Shown here: piece by piece, positions 23,572-32,700 of the stretch
How positions within the stretch are numbered: position 1 is the first letter of the stretch
Layout: each line of letters begins with the position of its first letter
DNA from: Actinomycetes bacterium
Lineage (GTDB): Bacteria > Actinomycetota > Actinomycetes > Actinomycetales > Dermatophilaceae
DNA length: 33,032 nucleotides
Direction of reading: 5' to 3'
Assembly (NCBI GenBank): GCA_021783215.1
Contig: JAJXUB010000013.1
Coordinates: 1 to 33,032, forward strand
Notes under the pieces: model-generated
Told to the model about the DNA's origin: nothing
Databases searched by the model: none
Seen by the model: the letters and a program-made list of their open reading frames with translations, nothing else
Position numbers and translations under genes: made by a program

Positions 23572-23886
23572 TCAGACCTGCCTCCTGCCGGTGACCATGC
23601 CGTAGATGACGACGAGAACCGCGGCGACGATGACGCTGATGATCCACCGGATCCAGTCGATGCCGCTCGTGCAGGCGACGCCGAGAAGGCCGGCGATGTA
23701 GTAGCCGATGATGGCGCCGAGGATACCGAGGATGATCGTGACGGTCATCGAGATGTTCTGGCTGCCCGGAAGCACGAGCCGGGCGAGGCCGCCGATGATG
23801 GCGCCGACAATGATCAGGACGATGATCTCGACAAGGACGTTATGACCGCTGCACAACAGCGTGACCGTTGGAGCAATGGCTGACAT
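23572..23886 (-). CDS. GlsB/YeaQ/YmgE family small membrane protein (transglycosylase-associated family)
   Basis: A 104-residue protein with three hydrophobic segments. The family signature is visible: Ile-Ile-Val-Gly-Ala-Ile-Ile-Gly-Gly-Leu-Ala-Arg near residue 28, then a Gly-rich second segment (GILGAIIGYYIAG), then a C-terminal helix ending in basic residues. These proteins sit in the cytoplasmic membrane and are often stress-induced; biochemical function is unknown. ATG 23886 has an excellent AAGGAG (23893-23898 on the minus strand) 6 nt upstream. The leader also holds a 6-bp hairpin (23927-23941) and a palindrome ACAGG-TC-CCTGT (23957-23968), either of which could be regulatory. Base composition is visibly less GC-rich than its neighbours, as expected from its Ile-rich protein. 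Confidence 0.9.
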   Translation of the reverse strand: MSAIAPTVTLLCSGHNVLVEIIVLIIVGAIIGGLARLVLPGSQNISMTVTIILGILGAIIGYYIAGLLGVACTSGIDWIRWIISVIVAAVLVVIYGMVTGRRQV

Positions 23887-24074
23887 GCGTGACTCCTTCT
23901 GGGCCGGGTGTTGCCTGGGCGTGTCCGCCCCACCGTGGGGCGAACGCTGAGGTCAGACAGGTCCCTGTGCAAACCCCATGCCCGTGAATCTAGCGAGTCA
24001 GGGGGCGGAAGTCCGGTGTCGGCGTCGCGCTGATTCCGCGCCGTTGCCGAACCGTTAGCACCGGTCCTGGGCCG

Positions 24075-24296
24075 TCAGGCGCCGAAGCCGACGCGGCTCT
24101 TGTCCGTCTCGCCGAGCTGCACCCATCCGATCGCGGCAGCGGGGACGAGGACCTGTCGCCCCTTGGCGTCGCGCAGCGTGAGCAGGCCTCCGCCGTCGAG
24201 CGCCGCAAGGACCTCCTGGGTGATCTCTGCGGCCGTCCCGTCGGCGTCGATCTCGACCTCGCGAGCGACGTTCTGGACGGCGATCTTGACCTCCAT
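24075..24296 (-). CDS. DUF3107 family protein (Rv3208A/TB9.4 type)
   Basis: A 73-residue protein beginning Met-Glu-Val-Lys-Ile-Ala-Val-Gln-Asn and ending Lys-Ser-Arg-Val-Gly-Phe-Gly-Ala, the conserved ends of the DUF3107 family. The middle has Ile-Gly-Trp-Val-Gln-Leu-Gly. Function is unknown; it is short, acidic and probably cytoplasmic. ATG 24296 follows GAGAGGTG with good spacing. It lies 69 bases downstream of the TetR gene on the same strand, the same pairing as Rv3208/Rv3208A, so the two may be co-transcribed. Confidence 0.93.
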   Translation of the reverse strand: MEVKIAVQNVAREVEIDADGTAAEITQEVLAALDGGGLLTLRDAKGRQVLVPAAAIGWVQLGETDKSRVGFGA

Positions 24297-24365
24297 GCGG
24301 GGGCACCTCTCTAGGCGACGTGTTTCGTGAGTGACGGTACGCAGGGACCAACGACCGGCGTTCGC

Positions 24366-25007
24366 CTATCCTTCCCCCTCGATCTTGGGGAAGGACCCGA
24401 GGCCGCGCCACGCGAGGGCGGAGACGAGGTGGGCGGCCTCGTCCCGAGGGACGTCGAGACCCTGGGCGAGCCAGTGGCGGGCGGCCACCTGGGCCATCCC
24501 CGTCAGGGCGACGCCGAGGAGCATCGAACGTTGCTCGTCGAGGCCCGTGTCGTGGGCGATGACCTCGGCGACGATCTCGCTGCAGGACATCATGACGTTG
24601 TCGAGCCGGTCCCGGACCTGGGGCTCGCTCGTCAGGTCGGACTCGAAGACGATCCGGAACGCGCCCCCGTCCGCCGACACGAAGGCGAAGTAGGCGTCGA
24701 TCGTCGCCTCGACCTGGTCGTGCCCGTTGGGGCCGGCGTCCACGATGGCGTCGCGGGCCAGCTGGCCGAGGGTCTCGCAGCTGCTGTCGAGCAGGGCGAG
24801 ATAGAGCTCCAGCTTGCCGGGGAAGTGCTGGTAGAGAACCGGCTTCGACACTCCGGCACGGTCGGCGATGTCGTCCATGGCTGCGGCGTGGTAGCCCTCC
24901 TCGACGAACACCTCCTGCGCGGCGACAAGGAGCTGGGCGCGCCGGACGGAGCGGGGAAGGCGTTGCCCGCGTGACGCGGACGGGACCGACGTGGCCACGG
25001 CTTGCAC
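24366..25007 (-). CDS. TetR-family transcriptional regulator (Rv3208 type)
   Basis: A 213-residue TetR repressor. The N-terminal helix-turn-helix reads Arg-Arg-Ala-Gln-Leu-Leu, then MDDIADRAGVSKPVLYQHFPGKLELYLAL near residues 42-70, nearly identical by eye to mycobacterial Rv3208. The C-terminal ligand domain is helical. GTG 25007 is preceded by AGGA and GAGAG. Between it and divergent moeZ (25008-25083) lies the palindrome GGGCGCGCCC (25025-25034) inside an imperfect GAC/GTC-flanked repeat, a candidate autoregulatory operator. Ligand and regulon are not visible. Confidence 0.93.
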   Translation of the reverse strand: MQAVATSVPSASRGQRLPRSVRRAQLLVAAQEVFVEEGYHAAAMDDIADRAGVSKPVLYQHFPGKLELYLALLDSSCETLGQLARDAIVDAGPNGHDQVEATIDAYFAFVSADGGAFRIVFESDLTSEPQVRDRLDNVMMSCSEIVAEVIAHDTGLDEQRSMLLGVALTGMAQVAARHWLAQGLDVPRDEAAHLVSALAWRGLGSFPKIEGEG

Positions 25008-25071
25008 CTCTCGCTTCCTGCGACGGGCGCGCCCGCCGTCCTGCTAACGGTCGGTCCATCCTAGGGCGAGC

Positions 25072-25077
25072 TAGTCT
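25072..25077 (+). promoter_or_regulatory. -10 element of moeZ
   Basis: TAGTCT, 6 nt, then ATG 25084: leaderless spacing, with no Shine-Dalgarno. Confidence 0.55.
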
Positions 25078-25083
25078 CGCGAT

Positions 25084-26235
25084 ATGCCGTACGCCCCGCT
25101 CGTGCCGCCCGCGCCGTGGCTGACGGGGGACGAGCGGGCCCGCTACGCGCGGCACCTCACCCTCGGCGACATCGGGGAGATGGGACAACGACGGCTGAAG
25201 AACGCGCGCGTTCTCGTCGTCGGCGCTGGTGGCCTCGGATCTGCGGCGATCCTCTATCTCGCGGCGGCCGGAGTCGGCACCATCGGCGTCGTCGACGACG
25301 ACCTCGTCACGCTGAGCAACCTCCAGCGCCAGGTGATCCACGCGACGGCATCCTTGGGTCGACACAAGACTGACTCGGCGGCCGACGCCGTCGCCGCCCT
25401 CAACCCTCTCGTCACCCTCGTCCCGCACCGCGAGCGCCTGACCCCGGCCACGGTGCTGACCGTCCTGGCCGACTACGACGTCGTCGTCGACGGGTCCGAC
25501 AGCTTCGCGACGCGCTACCTCGTCAGCGACGCGTGCGTCCGGCTGGGACTGCCCGACGTGTGGGGCAGCGTGCTCGCGTTCGACGGCCAGGCGAGCGTGT
25601 GGTGGCCGGGCATCGGGCCCTGCCTCCGCTGCGTGTTCCCGGCACCCCCGCCGGCCGGGGCCGTCGCGTCGTGCGAGGCCGCCGGTGTCCTCGGGTCCGT
25701 GTGCGCGGCCGTCGCGGCGGTCCAGGCCACGGAGACCGTCAAGCTTCTCCTGGGGATCGGGGAACCGCTCGTCGGTCGCGTGCTCGTCGTCGACGCCCTC
25801 GGGCAGCGCACCGGCGAGGTCACCGCCGCCCGCAACCCCGACTGTCCCGTATGCCGCCCGGGAGCCCCCTTCCTCGGCCCCCTCACCGAGGAGGGCGGTG
25901 TCGCCGGCGCCTGCACGGACCGGGGCGGCGCCCCCGCCGTCACACCGGCGGACGTCGTCGCCGCCGGTGACGCCGGGGGCCTCCTCGTCGATGTCCGCGA
26001 GGCGCGCGAACGAGCCGTGGCCTCCATCCCGGGATCGGTCCACGTCCCGATGTCGGCTCTCCGCGCGGGCTGGCGCCCCGAAACGGGCCGGAAGGTCGTC
26101 GTCTACTGCGCGACCGGCATACGGTCCGCGGAGGCGGCCCGGATCCTGGCCGCGGAGGGGCACGCTGTCGCGGACCTGGCCGGTGGCCTCGCGGCGTGGG
26201 CCGACGCCGGCCTGGCCGTCGGCTCGGGGGACTGA
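25084..26235 (+). CDS. moeZ: Adenylyltransferase/sulfurtransferase MoeZ (MoeB-ThiF domain plus rhodanese)
   Basis: Activates the C-terminal glycine of small sulfur carriers (MoaD, CysO, ThiS type) by adenylation and supplies sulfur from a rhodanese domain, for molybdopterin, cysteine or thio-metabolite synthesis. The 383 residues comprise an E1-like domain with Gly-Ala-Gly-Gly-Leu-Gly (47-52), VDDDLVTLSNLQRQ, and zinc cysteines Cys180/Cys183 and Cys254/Cys257. A C-terminal rhodanese domain (from about 285) has active-site Cys342 in Tyr-Cys-Ala-Thr-Gly-Ile-Arg-Ser. Both active regions look intact. Two copies of the DNA word lie in functional motifs: GTATGC encodes Val-Cys257 of the zinc site and GGCATACG encodes Gly-Ile-Arg of the rhodanese loop, the latter with a rare ATA codon. 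Its stop overlaps the ATL start by 1 nt. Confidence 0.95.
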   Translation: MPYAPLVPPAPWLTGDERARYARHLTLGDIGEMGQRRLKNARVLVVGAGGLGSAAILYLAAAGVGTIGVVDDDLVTLSNLQRQVIHATASLGRHKTDSAADAVAALNPLVTLVPHRERLTPATVLTVLADYDVVVDGSDSFATRYLVSDACVRLGLPDVWGSVLAFDGQASVWWPGIGPCLRCVFPAPPPAGAVASCEAAGVLGSVCAAVAAVQATETVKLLLGIGEPLVGRVLVVDALGQRTGEVTAARNPDCPVCRPGAPFLGPLTEEGGVAGACTDRGGAPAVTPADVVAAGDAGGLLVDVREARERAVASIPGSVHVPMSALRAGWRPETGRKVVVYCATGIRSAEAARILAAEGHAVADLAGGLAAWADAGLAVGSGD

Positions 26236-26576
26236 TGCGCGGACGCGACGGGCTGCCGACGTCGTTCGCCGAGGACGTCCTGGACCTCTCGTCGCGGATC
26301 CCGCAGGGCCGCGTCCTCTCCTACGGCGACGTCGCCGCTGTCCTCGGGTCCGGCGGCGCTCGGGCGGTCGGGACCGTCATGGCGCGGTTCGGCTCGGACG
26401 TCCCGTGGTGGCGCGTCGTCCGCTCCGACGGGCACCTCCCCGCCGGACACGAGCGGGAGGCCCTCGCCCGGCATCTGGCGGAGGGCACCCCGCTGGTCCG
26501 ACGGCGTGGCCCGACCATCGTGGCGCGGGACCGTCGCATCGACATGTCCCGGGCACGCTGGACGGACGCGGGGTAG
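26235..26576 (+). CDS. Alkyltransferase-like (ATL) protein, MGMT fold without the acceptor cysteine
   Basis: A 113-residue protein matching the DNA-binding domain of O6-alkylguanine transferases: Ile-Pro-x-Gly-Arg-Val-x-Ser-Tyr-Gly-Asp-Val-Ala near residue 20, GGARAVGTVMARFGSDVPWWRVVRSDG around 37-64. The active-site Pro-Cys-His-Arg of MGMT reads Pro57-Trp58-Trp59-Arg60, so it cannot accept alkyl groups. ATLs bind alkylated guanine and recruit nucleotide excision repair. ATG 26235 overlaps the moeZ stop (TGATG), implying translational coupling. It is followed 47 bases later by adnA, so moeZ-ATL-adnA-adnB may be one transcript. Confidence 0.92.
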   Translation: MRGRDGLPTSFAEDVLDLSSRIPQGRVLSYGDVAAVLGSGGARAVGTVMARFGSDVPWWRVVRSDGHLPAGHEREALARHLAEGTPLVRRRGPTIVARDRRIDMSRARWTDAG

Positions 26577-26623
26577 CCACGACCGGCGCCGGCGCTGTCG
26601 GAGGCCTGTGGTCTGATCGTCGC

Positions 26624-29600
26624 GTGGTGCTCCTGCGCAGACCGGCCGCGACGTCCGTCCCGGGCCTGCCGGCACCGAGCGCCGACCAGGCGGCCGTCCT
26701 TGAGGACCCCTCCGGCGTCGTCCGGGTCGTCGGGGGGCCGGGGACGGGCAAGTCGGCCCTCGCGGTCCACGTCGTCGTCGACCGGGTCCGGCGCCGTGGG
26801 CTCGACCCCGACCGGTGCCTCCTCGTCGCCGCGACCCGGACGGCCGCCGCGACGCTCCGCGACGCGACGACGGCGGCGCTCGGGGGCACGACGACCCAGC
26901 CGCTCGCGCGGACTCTCGCCTCGTTCGCCATCGGGGTGCTCCGCGCCGACGCGGCGCTCCGCGGCGAGCCGGCTCCCCGGCTGCTCAGCGGCCCCGAGCA
27001 GGATGTCGTTCTCGCCGAGCTCCTCGCCGGGCACGCGTCGGGGGAGGGCAGGGACCCCGGCTGGCCCGAGGCGGTTCGACCGGCCCTGGGGACCCGCGGG
27101 TTCCGGGGAGAGCTGCGCGACCTGCTCATGCGGGCCACCGAGCTCGGGCTCGAACCGGATGACCTCGCCCGCCTCGGGAGCGCCCGCGGGCGCCCGGAGT
27201 GGGTCGCCGCTGCCCGGGTCCTCGACGAGTACGACGAGGTCACCGCCCTCTCCCGGCCCGGGGCATACGACCCCGCCTGGCTCCTCTCCGCCCTCGCCGA
27301 CCGGGTCGACGAAGACGCCGGCGTGCGCGACCGCCTCCGGACACAGGTTCGGACCGTCGTCGTCGACGACGCTCAGGAGCTGACTCCCGCGGGCCTCCGG
27401 CTCGTCCGCACGCTCGCTCGCCTCGGCGCCCCGCTCGTCATCCTCGGCGACCCCGACTCTGCCGTCCAGACGTTCCGCGGCGGTGACCCGAGCGGATGGA
27501 CCTCGCTCGGCGGGAGCGTCCACGTCCTGACCCGGTCCTTCCGCCTCCCTCGCGAGGTCGCGACCGCCGCCGCCCGCGTGACCGGCCACATCGGTGTCCT
27601 CGGTGACCAGGCCCGCCGCACCCTCCGGCCCACCGAGGTGAGCGGGGCCGTCGAGGCGCACGTCCTGCGCTCGGGCGCCCAGGAGGGGGCCTTCGTCGCC
27701 TCCGTTCTTCGCCGGGCGCACCTCCTGGACGGGATGCCGTGGTCGGACATGGCCGTCATCGTCCGGGGCGCCGGTCGCACGGCGGCGCTCCGGCGCGCGC
27801 TCTCGGCGGCGACCGTGCCGGTTGCGGCCGCCCTGACCGACGCTCCCGTCCGGGACGAGAGCGCGGTCCGCCCCCTCCTGACCCTCCTCGAGCTTGCCCT
27901 GGCGAGCACGGCCGACGAGGACGACCCCGACCCGGGCGCCGTCGTCGACCTTCTTCAGTCCCCGTTCGGCGGGGCCGACGCCGTGTCGCTTCGGCGGCTC
28001 CGTCGCAGCCTGCGACGCGTCGAGCTCGAAGGCGGCGGCGGCCGGCCGGCCGACGTCCTCCTCGCCGACGCGGTGTGCCGCCCCACCGTCCTGTCCGAGG
28101 TCGGCGAGGAAGGCTTCGCCGCCCGCCGCATCGCACGGATGCTCGCCGCCGGGGTGACCGCCGCGTCGAACGGCGACGCGACGGCCGAGTCCGTCCTCTG
28201 GGCGATCTGGGCGGCCGCCCGGGTCGCCGAGGCGTGGCGTGAGCAGGCCCTCGCCGGCGGAGCCATGGGTGCGCGCCGGGACCGCGACCTCGACGCCGTC
28301 GTCGCGCTCTTCGACGCGGCGGCCCGCTTCGTCGACCGGTTGCCCGCGGCGTCGCCCGAGGCGTTCCTCGAGCACATCCGGGCCGAGGAGGTGGCCGGCG
28401 ACTCGCTCGTTGCCCGGGCGCCCGTCGGGGACTCCGTCGCCCTGCTCACCCCTGCCGCGGCCGCCGGGCGCGAGTGGCGGCTCGTCGTCATCGCCGGCGT
28501 GCAGGAGGGGGCATGGCCCGACCCGCGTGTGCGGGGGACCCTCCTGCGGACGACCGATCTCGTCGACGCCGCTCGTGGTCGCGACCCGTCGTGGCGGGCC
28601 GCCCAGGCGGCGGTCCGCCACGACGAGACGCGGCTCTTCCACGTCGCGCTCACCCGGGCGTCGGACCGGGTCGTCGTCACCGCCGTCCGCAGCGACGACG
28701 AGCAACCGTCGCCCTACCTCGACGTCGTGAGCCCGAGCCGAGGGGGGCAGGACCGGCCGTTCACCGATGTCGAACGGCCCATGACGATGCGGGGACTGGT
28801 CGCCGCGCTGCGCCGGGATCTGCTCGCCGACGCGGCCGCGACGCGTCACGACGCCGAGCTACAGCTCGCGCGCCTCGCCCGGTCCGCAGTCCCGGAGGCC
28901 CACCCGTCGGCGTGGTGGGCGCTGCGCACCGTGACGTCGGACCGACCGATGCAGCCGCAGGGCACTCCGGTCCGCGTCTCGCCGTCGGCCGTCGAGGGGT
29001 TCCAGCGCTGCGGGCTGAGATGGCTGCTCGGCACCCGGGGCGGCGCCGGCCCCGCCGTCGGGGTCGCCTCGCTCGGGACGCTCATCCACGAGGTCGCGGC
29101 GGAGACGCCCGACACCGACGCCGACCGCGCGGCCATGCATGCCCGGCTGGACGCCAAGTGGCCGCGGCTCGGCCTCCGGCCGGGGTGGGTGGACGACCAG
29201 ACCCGGCGCGAGGCATACGACATGGTCGACCGGCTGGCGACGTACTTCGCGGCGGCGGCCGCGTCGGGCTGGACCCGGGTCGGTGCCGAGGTGTCGATGC
29301 GTGTCGCGATCGGGCGAGCCGAGCTCGCGGGGCGGGTGGACCGGCTGGAGCGGGACGATGCGACGGGCGCCCTGCGGGTCGTCGACTACAAGACGGGGTC
29401 CTCGAAGCCGGCCAGGGACGAGCTGGCCCGCCACCCGCAGCTGGGCGCCTACCAGGTGGCCATCGCCGAGGGCGGCTTCGTCGAGCACGGCACGTCCAGC
29501 GGCGGCGCCGGTCTCCTCCAGCTCGGCAGGCGCGCGCTCGCCGTCCCCGCGGTCGAAGCCCAGGCGCCCTTGGCCGACGACGAGGACCCGGCATGGGCGA

Positions 29601-29737
29601 GGGAGCTCATCGAGGCGACCGCCGACGGGATGGCGGGGGCGAGCGTCACGGCGACCCCGGACGAGGCCTACTGCCGGACCTGCCCGGTTCGTGACTCGTG
29701 TCCGGCGGCGCCCGAGGGGGAGGGGATCCGGCTGTGA
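26624..29737 (+). CDS. adnA: AdnA: UvrD-like motor with RecB-type nuclease, break-resection subunit
   Basis: One half of the AdnAB helicase-nuclease that resects double-strand breaks in mycobacteria and relatives. The 1037 residues (mycobacterial AdnA about 1050) carry a superfamily 1 motor with a Q motif (Ala-Asp-Gln22) and Walker A Gly-Gly-Pro-Gly-Thr-Gly-Lys43-Ser. Motif II is Val-Asp248-Asp249-Ala-Gln, where canonical enzymes have Asp-Glu, and motif III is LGDPDSAVQTFRG. The C-terminal nuclease has Val-Val-Asp-Tyr-Lys-Thr-Gly near residue 920 and Cys-x2-Cys-x5-Cys near 1020, with an upstream Cys in RCGLRWLLG, an iron-sulfur arrangement. GTG 26624 is chosen because it places the Q motif near the N-terminus; the frame stays open far upstream across moeZ but that part is not protein-like. 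Its stop overlaps the adnB start (GTGA). Confidence 0.93.
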   Translation: MVLLRRPAATSVPGLPAPSADQAAVLEDPSGVVRVVGGPGTGKSALAVHVVVDRVRRRGLDPDRCLLVAATRTAAATLRDATTAALGGTTTQPLARTLASFAIGVLRADAALRGEPAPRLLSGPEQDVVLAELLAGHASGEGRDPGWPEAVRPALGTRGFRGELRDLLMRATELGLEPDDLARLGSARGRPEWVAAARVLDEYDEVTALSRPGAYDPAWLLSALADRVDEDAGVRDRLRTQVRTVVVDDAQELTPAGLRLVRTLARLGAPLVILGDPDSAVQTFRGGDPSGWTSLGGSVHVLTRSFRLPREVATAAARVTGHIGVLGDQARRTLRPTEVSGAVEAHVLRSGAQEGAFVASVLRRAHLLDGMPWSDMAVIVRGAGRTAALRRALSAATVPVAAALTDAPVRDESAVRPLLTLLELALASTADEDDPDPGAVVDLLQSPFGGADAVSLRRLRRSLRRVELEGGGGRPADVLLADAVCRPTVLSEVGEEGFAARRIARMLAAGVTAASNGDATAESVLWAIWAAARVAEAWREQALAGGAMGARRDRDLDAVVALFDAAARFVDRLPAASPEAFLEHIRAEEVAGDSLVARAPVGDSVALLTPAAAAGREWRLVVIAGVQEGAWPDPRVRGTLLRTTDLVDAARGRDPSWRAAQAAVRHDETRLFHVALTRASDRVVVTAVRSDDEQPSPYLDVVSPSRGGQDRPFTDVERPMTMRGLVAALRRDLLADAAATRHDAELQLARLARSAVPEAHPSAWWALRTVTSDRPMQPQGTPVRVSPSAVEGFQRCGLRWLLGTRGGAGPAVGVASLGTLIHEVAAETPDTDADRAAMHARLDAKWPRLGLRPGWVDDQTRREAYDMVDRLATYFAAAAASGWTRVGAEVSMRVAIGRAELAGRVDRLERDDATGALRVVDYKTGSSKPARDELARHPQLGAYQVAIAEGGFVEHGTSSGGAGLLQLGRRALAVPAVEAQAPLADDEDPAWARELIEATADGMAGASVTATPDEAYCRTCPVRDSCPAAPEGEGIRL

Positions 29738-32700
29738 GCGAGACTCGGCTCAGCGCCGCCACGCTCGCGCGTGCGCTGGGGCTACCGCTGCCCACGCCCG
29801 AACAGGAGGCGATCATCGAAGGGCCCCTCCGGCCGACCCTCGTCGTCGCCGGCGCCGGCTCCGGCAAGACGGAGACGATGTCCGCACGGGTTGTCTGGCT
29901 CGTCGCCAACGGGCTCGTCGATCCGGAGGAGGTCCTCGGCCTCACCTTCACCCGGAAGGCGGCGGCGGAGCTCTCCGACCGGGTCGGCCGTCGCCTGGGC
30001 AGGCTCCGTGACGTCGGCCTGTGGTCGCCGCCCCTGACGCCGTCCGGAGCGGCCGCCCTCGACGCGACCCCCACCGTCTCGACCTACCACTCGTATGCCG
30101 GGCGTCTGGTCCGCGAGCATGCTCTCCGCCTCGGTCACGAGCCGGATGCCCGGCTCGTGACCGAGGCGGCCGCGTGGCAGTACGCCGCGGAGGCCGTCGC
30201 GGCCTACGACGGACCGATGTGGGCCATGGACAAGCGCGAGTCGACGGTGACCGCGGCCGTCGTCCACCTGGCCGGCGAGCTCGCCGAGCACCTGCGCTCC
30301 CCGGACGAGGTGTCGGCCTACCTCGATGCGGTGAGCGCGCACGTCCGCGCGTTGCCGGGCACGCTGCCGAAGGGCGGTCTCGTCGGCGACCTGCTCGCCA
30401 ACATCGAGCTCCACCGTCTCGCCGTGCCCATCGTCGGCCGGTTCCTCGAGCTCAAGCGCTCGCACGACGCGCTCGACTTCGCCGACCAGATGGGCCTCGC
30501 CGCGCGCCTGGCGCGGGCGTTCCCCGAGGTGGGCGCGCTCGAGCGGCAACGGTTCCGGGTCGTCCTGCTCGACGAGTTCCAGGACACGTCCGAGGCACAG
30601 ATGGAGCTCCTGCGCCGCCTCTATGCCGAGGGAACCGATCCCGTGCCCGTCACCGCGGTCGGCGACCCCCACCAGTCCATCTACGGGTGGCGCGGGGCCA
30701 GCGCCTCCACCCTCGCGCGGTTCCCCGACGCCTTCGGTGGCGACGAGCCCGCCCTCCAGCTGCCGTTGACGACGAGCTGGCGCAACGACGTCGCCGTCCT
30801 CGACGTCGCCAACCACATCGCCGCCCCGCTGCGCGCCGACGCCCGCGTCCCCGTCGACCGGCTCCGGCCACGGTCCGGCGCCGGAACCGGCTCCGTCACC
30901 GTCGAGCGGTGCGCGAGCGACGTCGAGGAGGCGGCCCGCATCGCCGAGTGGCTCGACGGGATACGGGCGGCGCGCCCCGACGCCAGCGCGGCGGTGCTGT
31001 GCCGCAAGCGTTCCCAGTTCCCGGCGATCGTCCGGGCGCTGCAGGCGCGCGGGATCCCGCACGAGGTCCTCGGCCTCGGTGGCCTCCTCACGACGCCGGA
31101 GATCGAGGACCTCGTCGCCCTCCTGCACGTCGTTCAGGACCCGTCACGGGGCGACCGGCTCATGCGGCTCCTCACCGGTCCCTGTGTGCGGCTCGGCGCG
31201 GCGGACCTTGACGGGCTTCATGCCTGGGCCCGGCAACGGCAGCGGCGCGGCAAGCCCCCCGCAGGCACCCCGGCGGACCTCGCACCGGACTCCGCCGACG
31301 AGGTGAGCCTCGTCGAGGCGATCGCCGACCTGCCGCCGCAGGCGTGGGTCGGCCCGCATGGCGAGTCGGTGGGCCCCGTGGCGCTCGGGCGGCTCCGCGA
31401 GCTGGCGTCGGTCGTCGACCGGCTGCGTGCGTGCGCCGGGATGTCCCTCCCGGAGCTCGTCGGCGACGCTGAACGAGCCCTGGGTCTCGACATCGAAGTG
31501 GCGTCGCGGGCCGAGTACACGACGGCCGCGGCCCGAGCGCACCTCGACGCGTTCGCCGATGTCGCGGCCGGCTTCGCCGACGGGTCGCAACGGCCGTCGC
31601 TGCTCGCCTTCCTGTCCTGGCTCGAGGCGGCCCAGGCCGAGGAGCGGGGGCTCGACAAGGGCTACATCGAGCCACGGGACGACGCCGTCCAGGTCCTGAC
31701 GGTCCACTCGGGCAAGGGCCTGGAGTGGGATGCCGTCGCCGTGCCGGGGTTCGTCGAGGGGACGTTCCCGGTCCATCGGGGCAGCGCCAAGGCCGACCCG
31801 GTCCGTGGCTGGCTCGCGCCGGAGGTCTCGGACAAGGGCTGGACCGGCGGCCTCCTCGACGGGGGCATCCCGTATGCCCTCCGGGGCGACGTCGAGAGCC
31901 TCCCGGTGTTGCGGTGGGAGGGCACGACGACGCAGGCCGAGCTGCGGGCCGAGGTCGCCGACTTCCTGGCCGCCAGTGGCCGGCATGCGATGGCGGAGGA
32001 GCGGCGCCTTGCCTACGTCGCCGTCACCCGGGCGCGCCGGGACCTGCTCCTGACGGCCCACGTGTGGGGCCACCAGAAACGGCCCAAGGTGACCTCGCGC
32101 TTCCTCATGGAGCTCATCGAACGGGACGCCGGGGCCGGGGGCGCGCCGACGTGCCGCATCGGGAACCTCGAACCGATGCCCCCGTCGGACGGGTCGCACC
32201 TGGTCAACCCGGTCCGGCTCGAGTCGGTCTCGGTGGGCTGGCCGGACGACCCCTCGGCCGCGCGCCGGGTCCGGCTCCTGCCCGCCGCCGACCGCATCCG
32301 CGTGGCCGTCGACGCGAGGGACATGCCACCGCCGCCGAGCGTCACCCACCCGGAGACCGAGGTCCTCCTCGCCGAGTGGCGTCACGCGGGCGACCCGATT
32401 CCGGTCGTCGCCGACCTCCCGCCCCACCTGTCGGCCTCCCAGCTCGTCGCCCTCGCCGCAGACGAGGACGCGTTCGCCTCCGCCCTGCGACGGCCGATGC
32501 CGTCCCGGCCGGCGCCCGCCGCCCGCCGGGGGACGGCCTTCCATGCGTGGGTCGAGCAGCACTACAGCCGCGCCGCCATCGTCGACCTCGACGAGCTGCC
32601 CGGGTCCGCCGACGAGGCGGCCGCGCCGGACGCGGCGCTGGGTGCCCTGCGCGCGGCGTTCCTCGCGAGCGAGTGGGCCGACCGTGAGCCCGCCGCCCTC

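Larger units (their letters stand above)
871..31878. repeat. Dispersed short DNA word CGTATGCC/GGCATACG (core GTATGC/GCATAC)
   Basis: Read by eye, full 8-mers CGTATGCC or GGCATACG begin at 871, 1958, 3375, 6565, 10116, 12165, 14637, 17842, 20114, 22402, 22888, 23535, 23545, 25848, 26116, 27262, 29212, 30092 and 31871 (19 copies). Core hexamers with a changed flank begin at 915, 922, 3350, 3689, 5385, 8540, 9159, 9888, 18434, 18697, 18717 and 21446. That gives 31 cores, about 15 in one orientation and 16 in the other. At about 72% GC, independent bases predict roughly one 8-mer and eight or nine cores in 33 kb. Copies lie in coding DNA in all three frames, in one promoter (20114) and in both arms of a hairpin (23535, 23545). 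Function unknown. Confidence 0.8.

Noticed and set aside
25685-26623. Upstream extension of the adnA frame by about 313 residues
   Set aside because: It overlaps moeZ and the ATL gene completely, is rich in Arg/Ser/Pro as expected for a shadow of GC-rich coding DNA, and has no family features.
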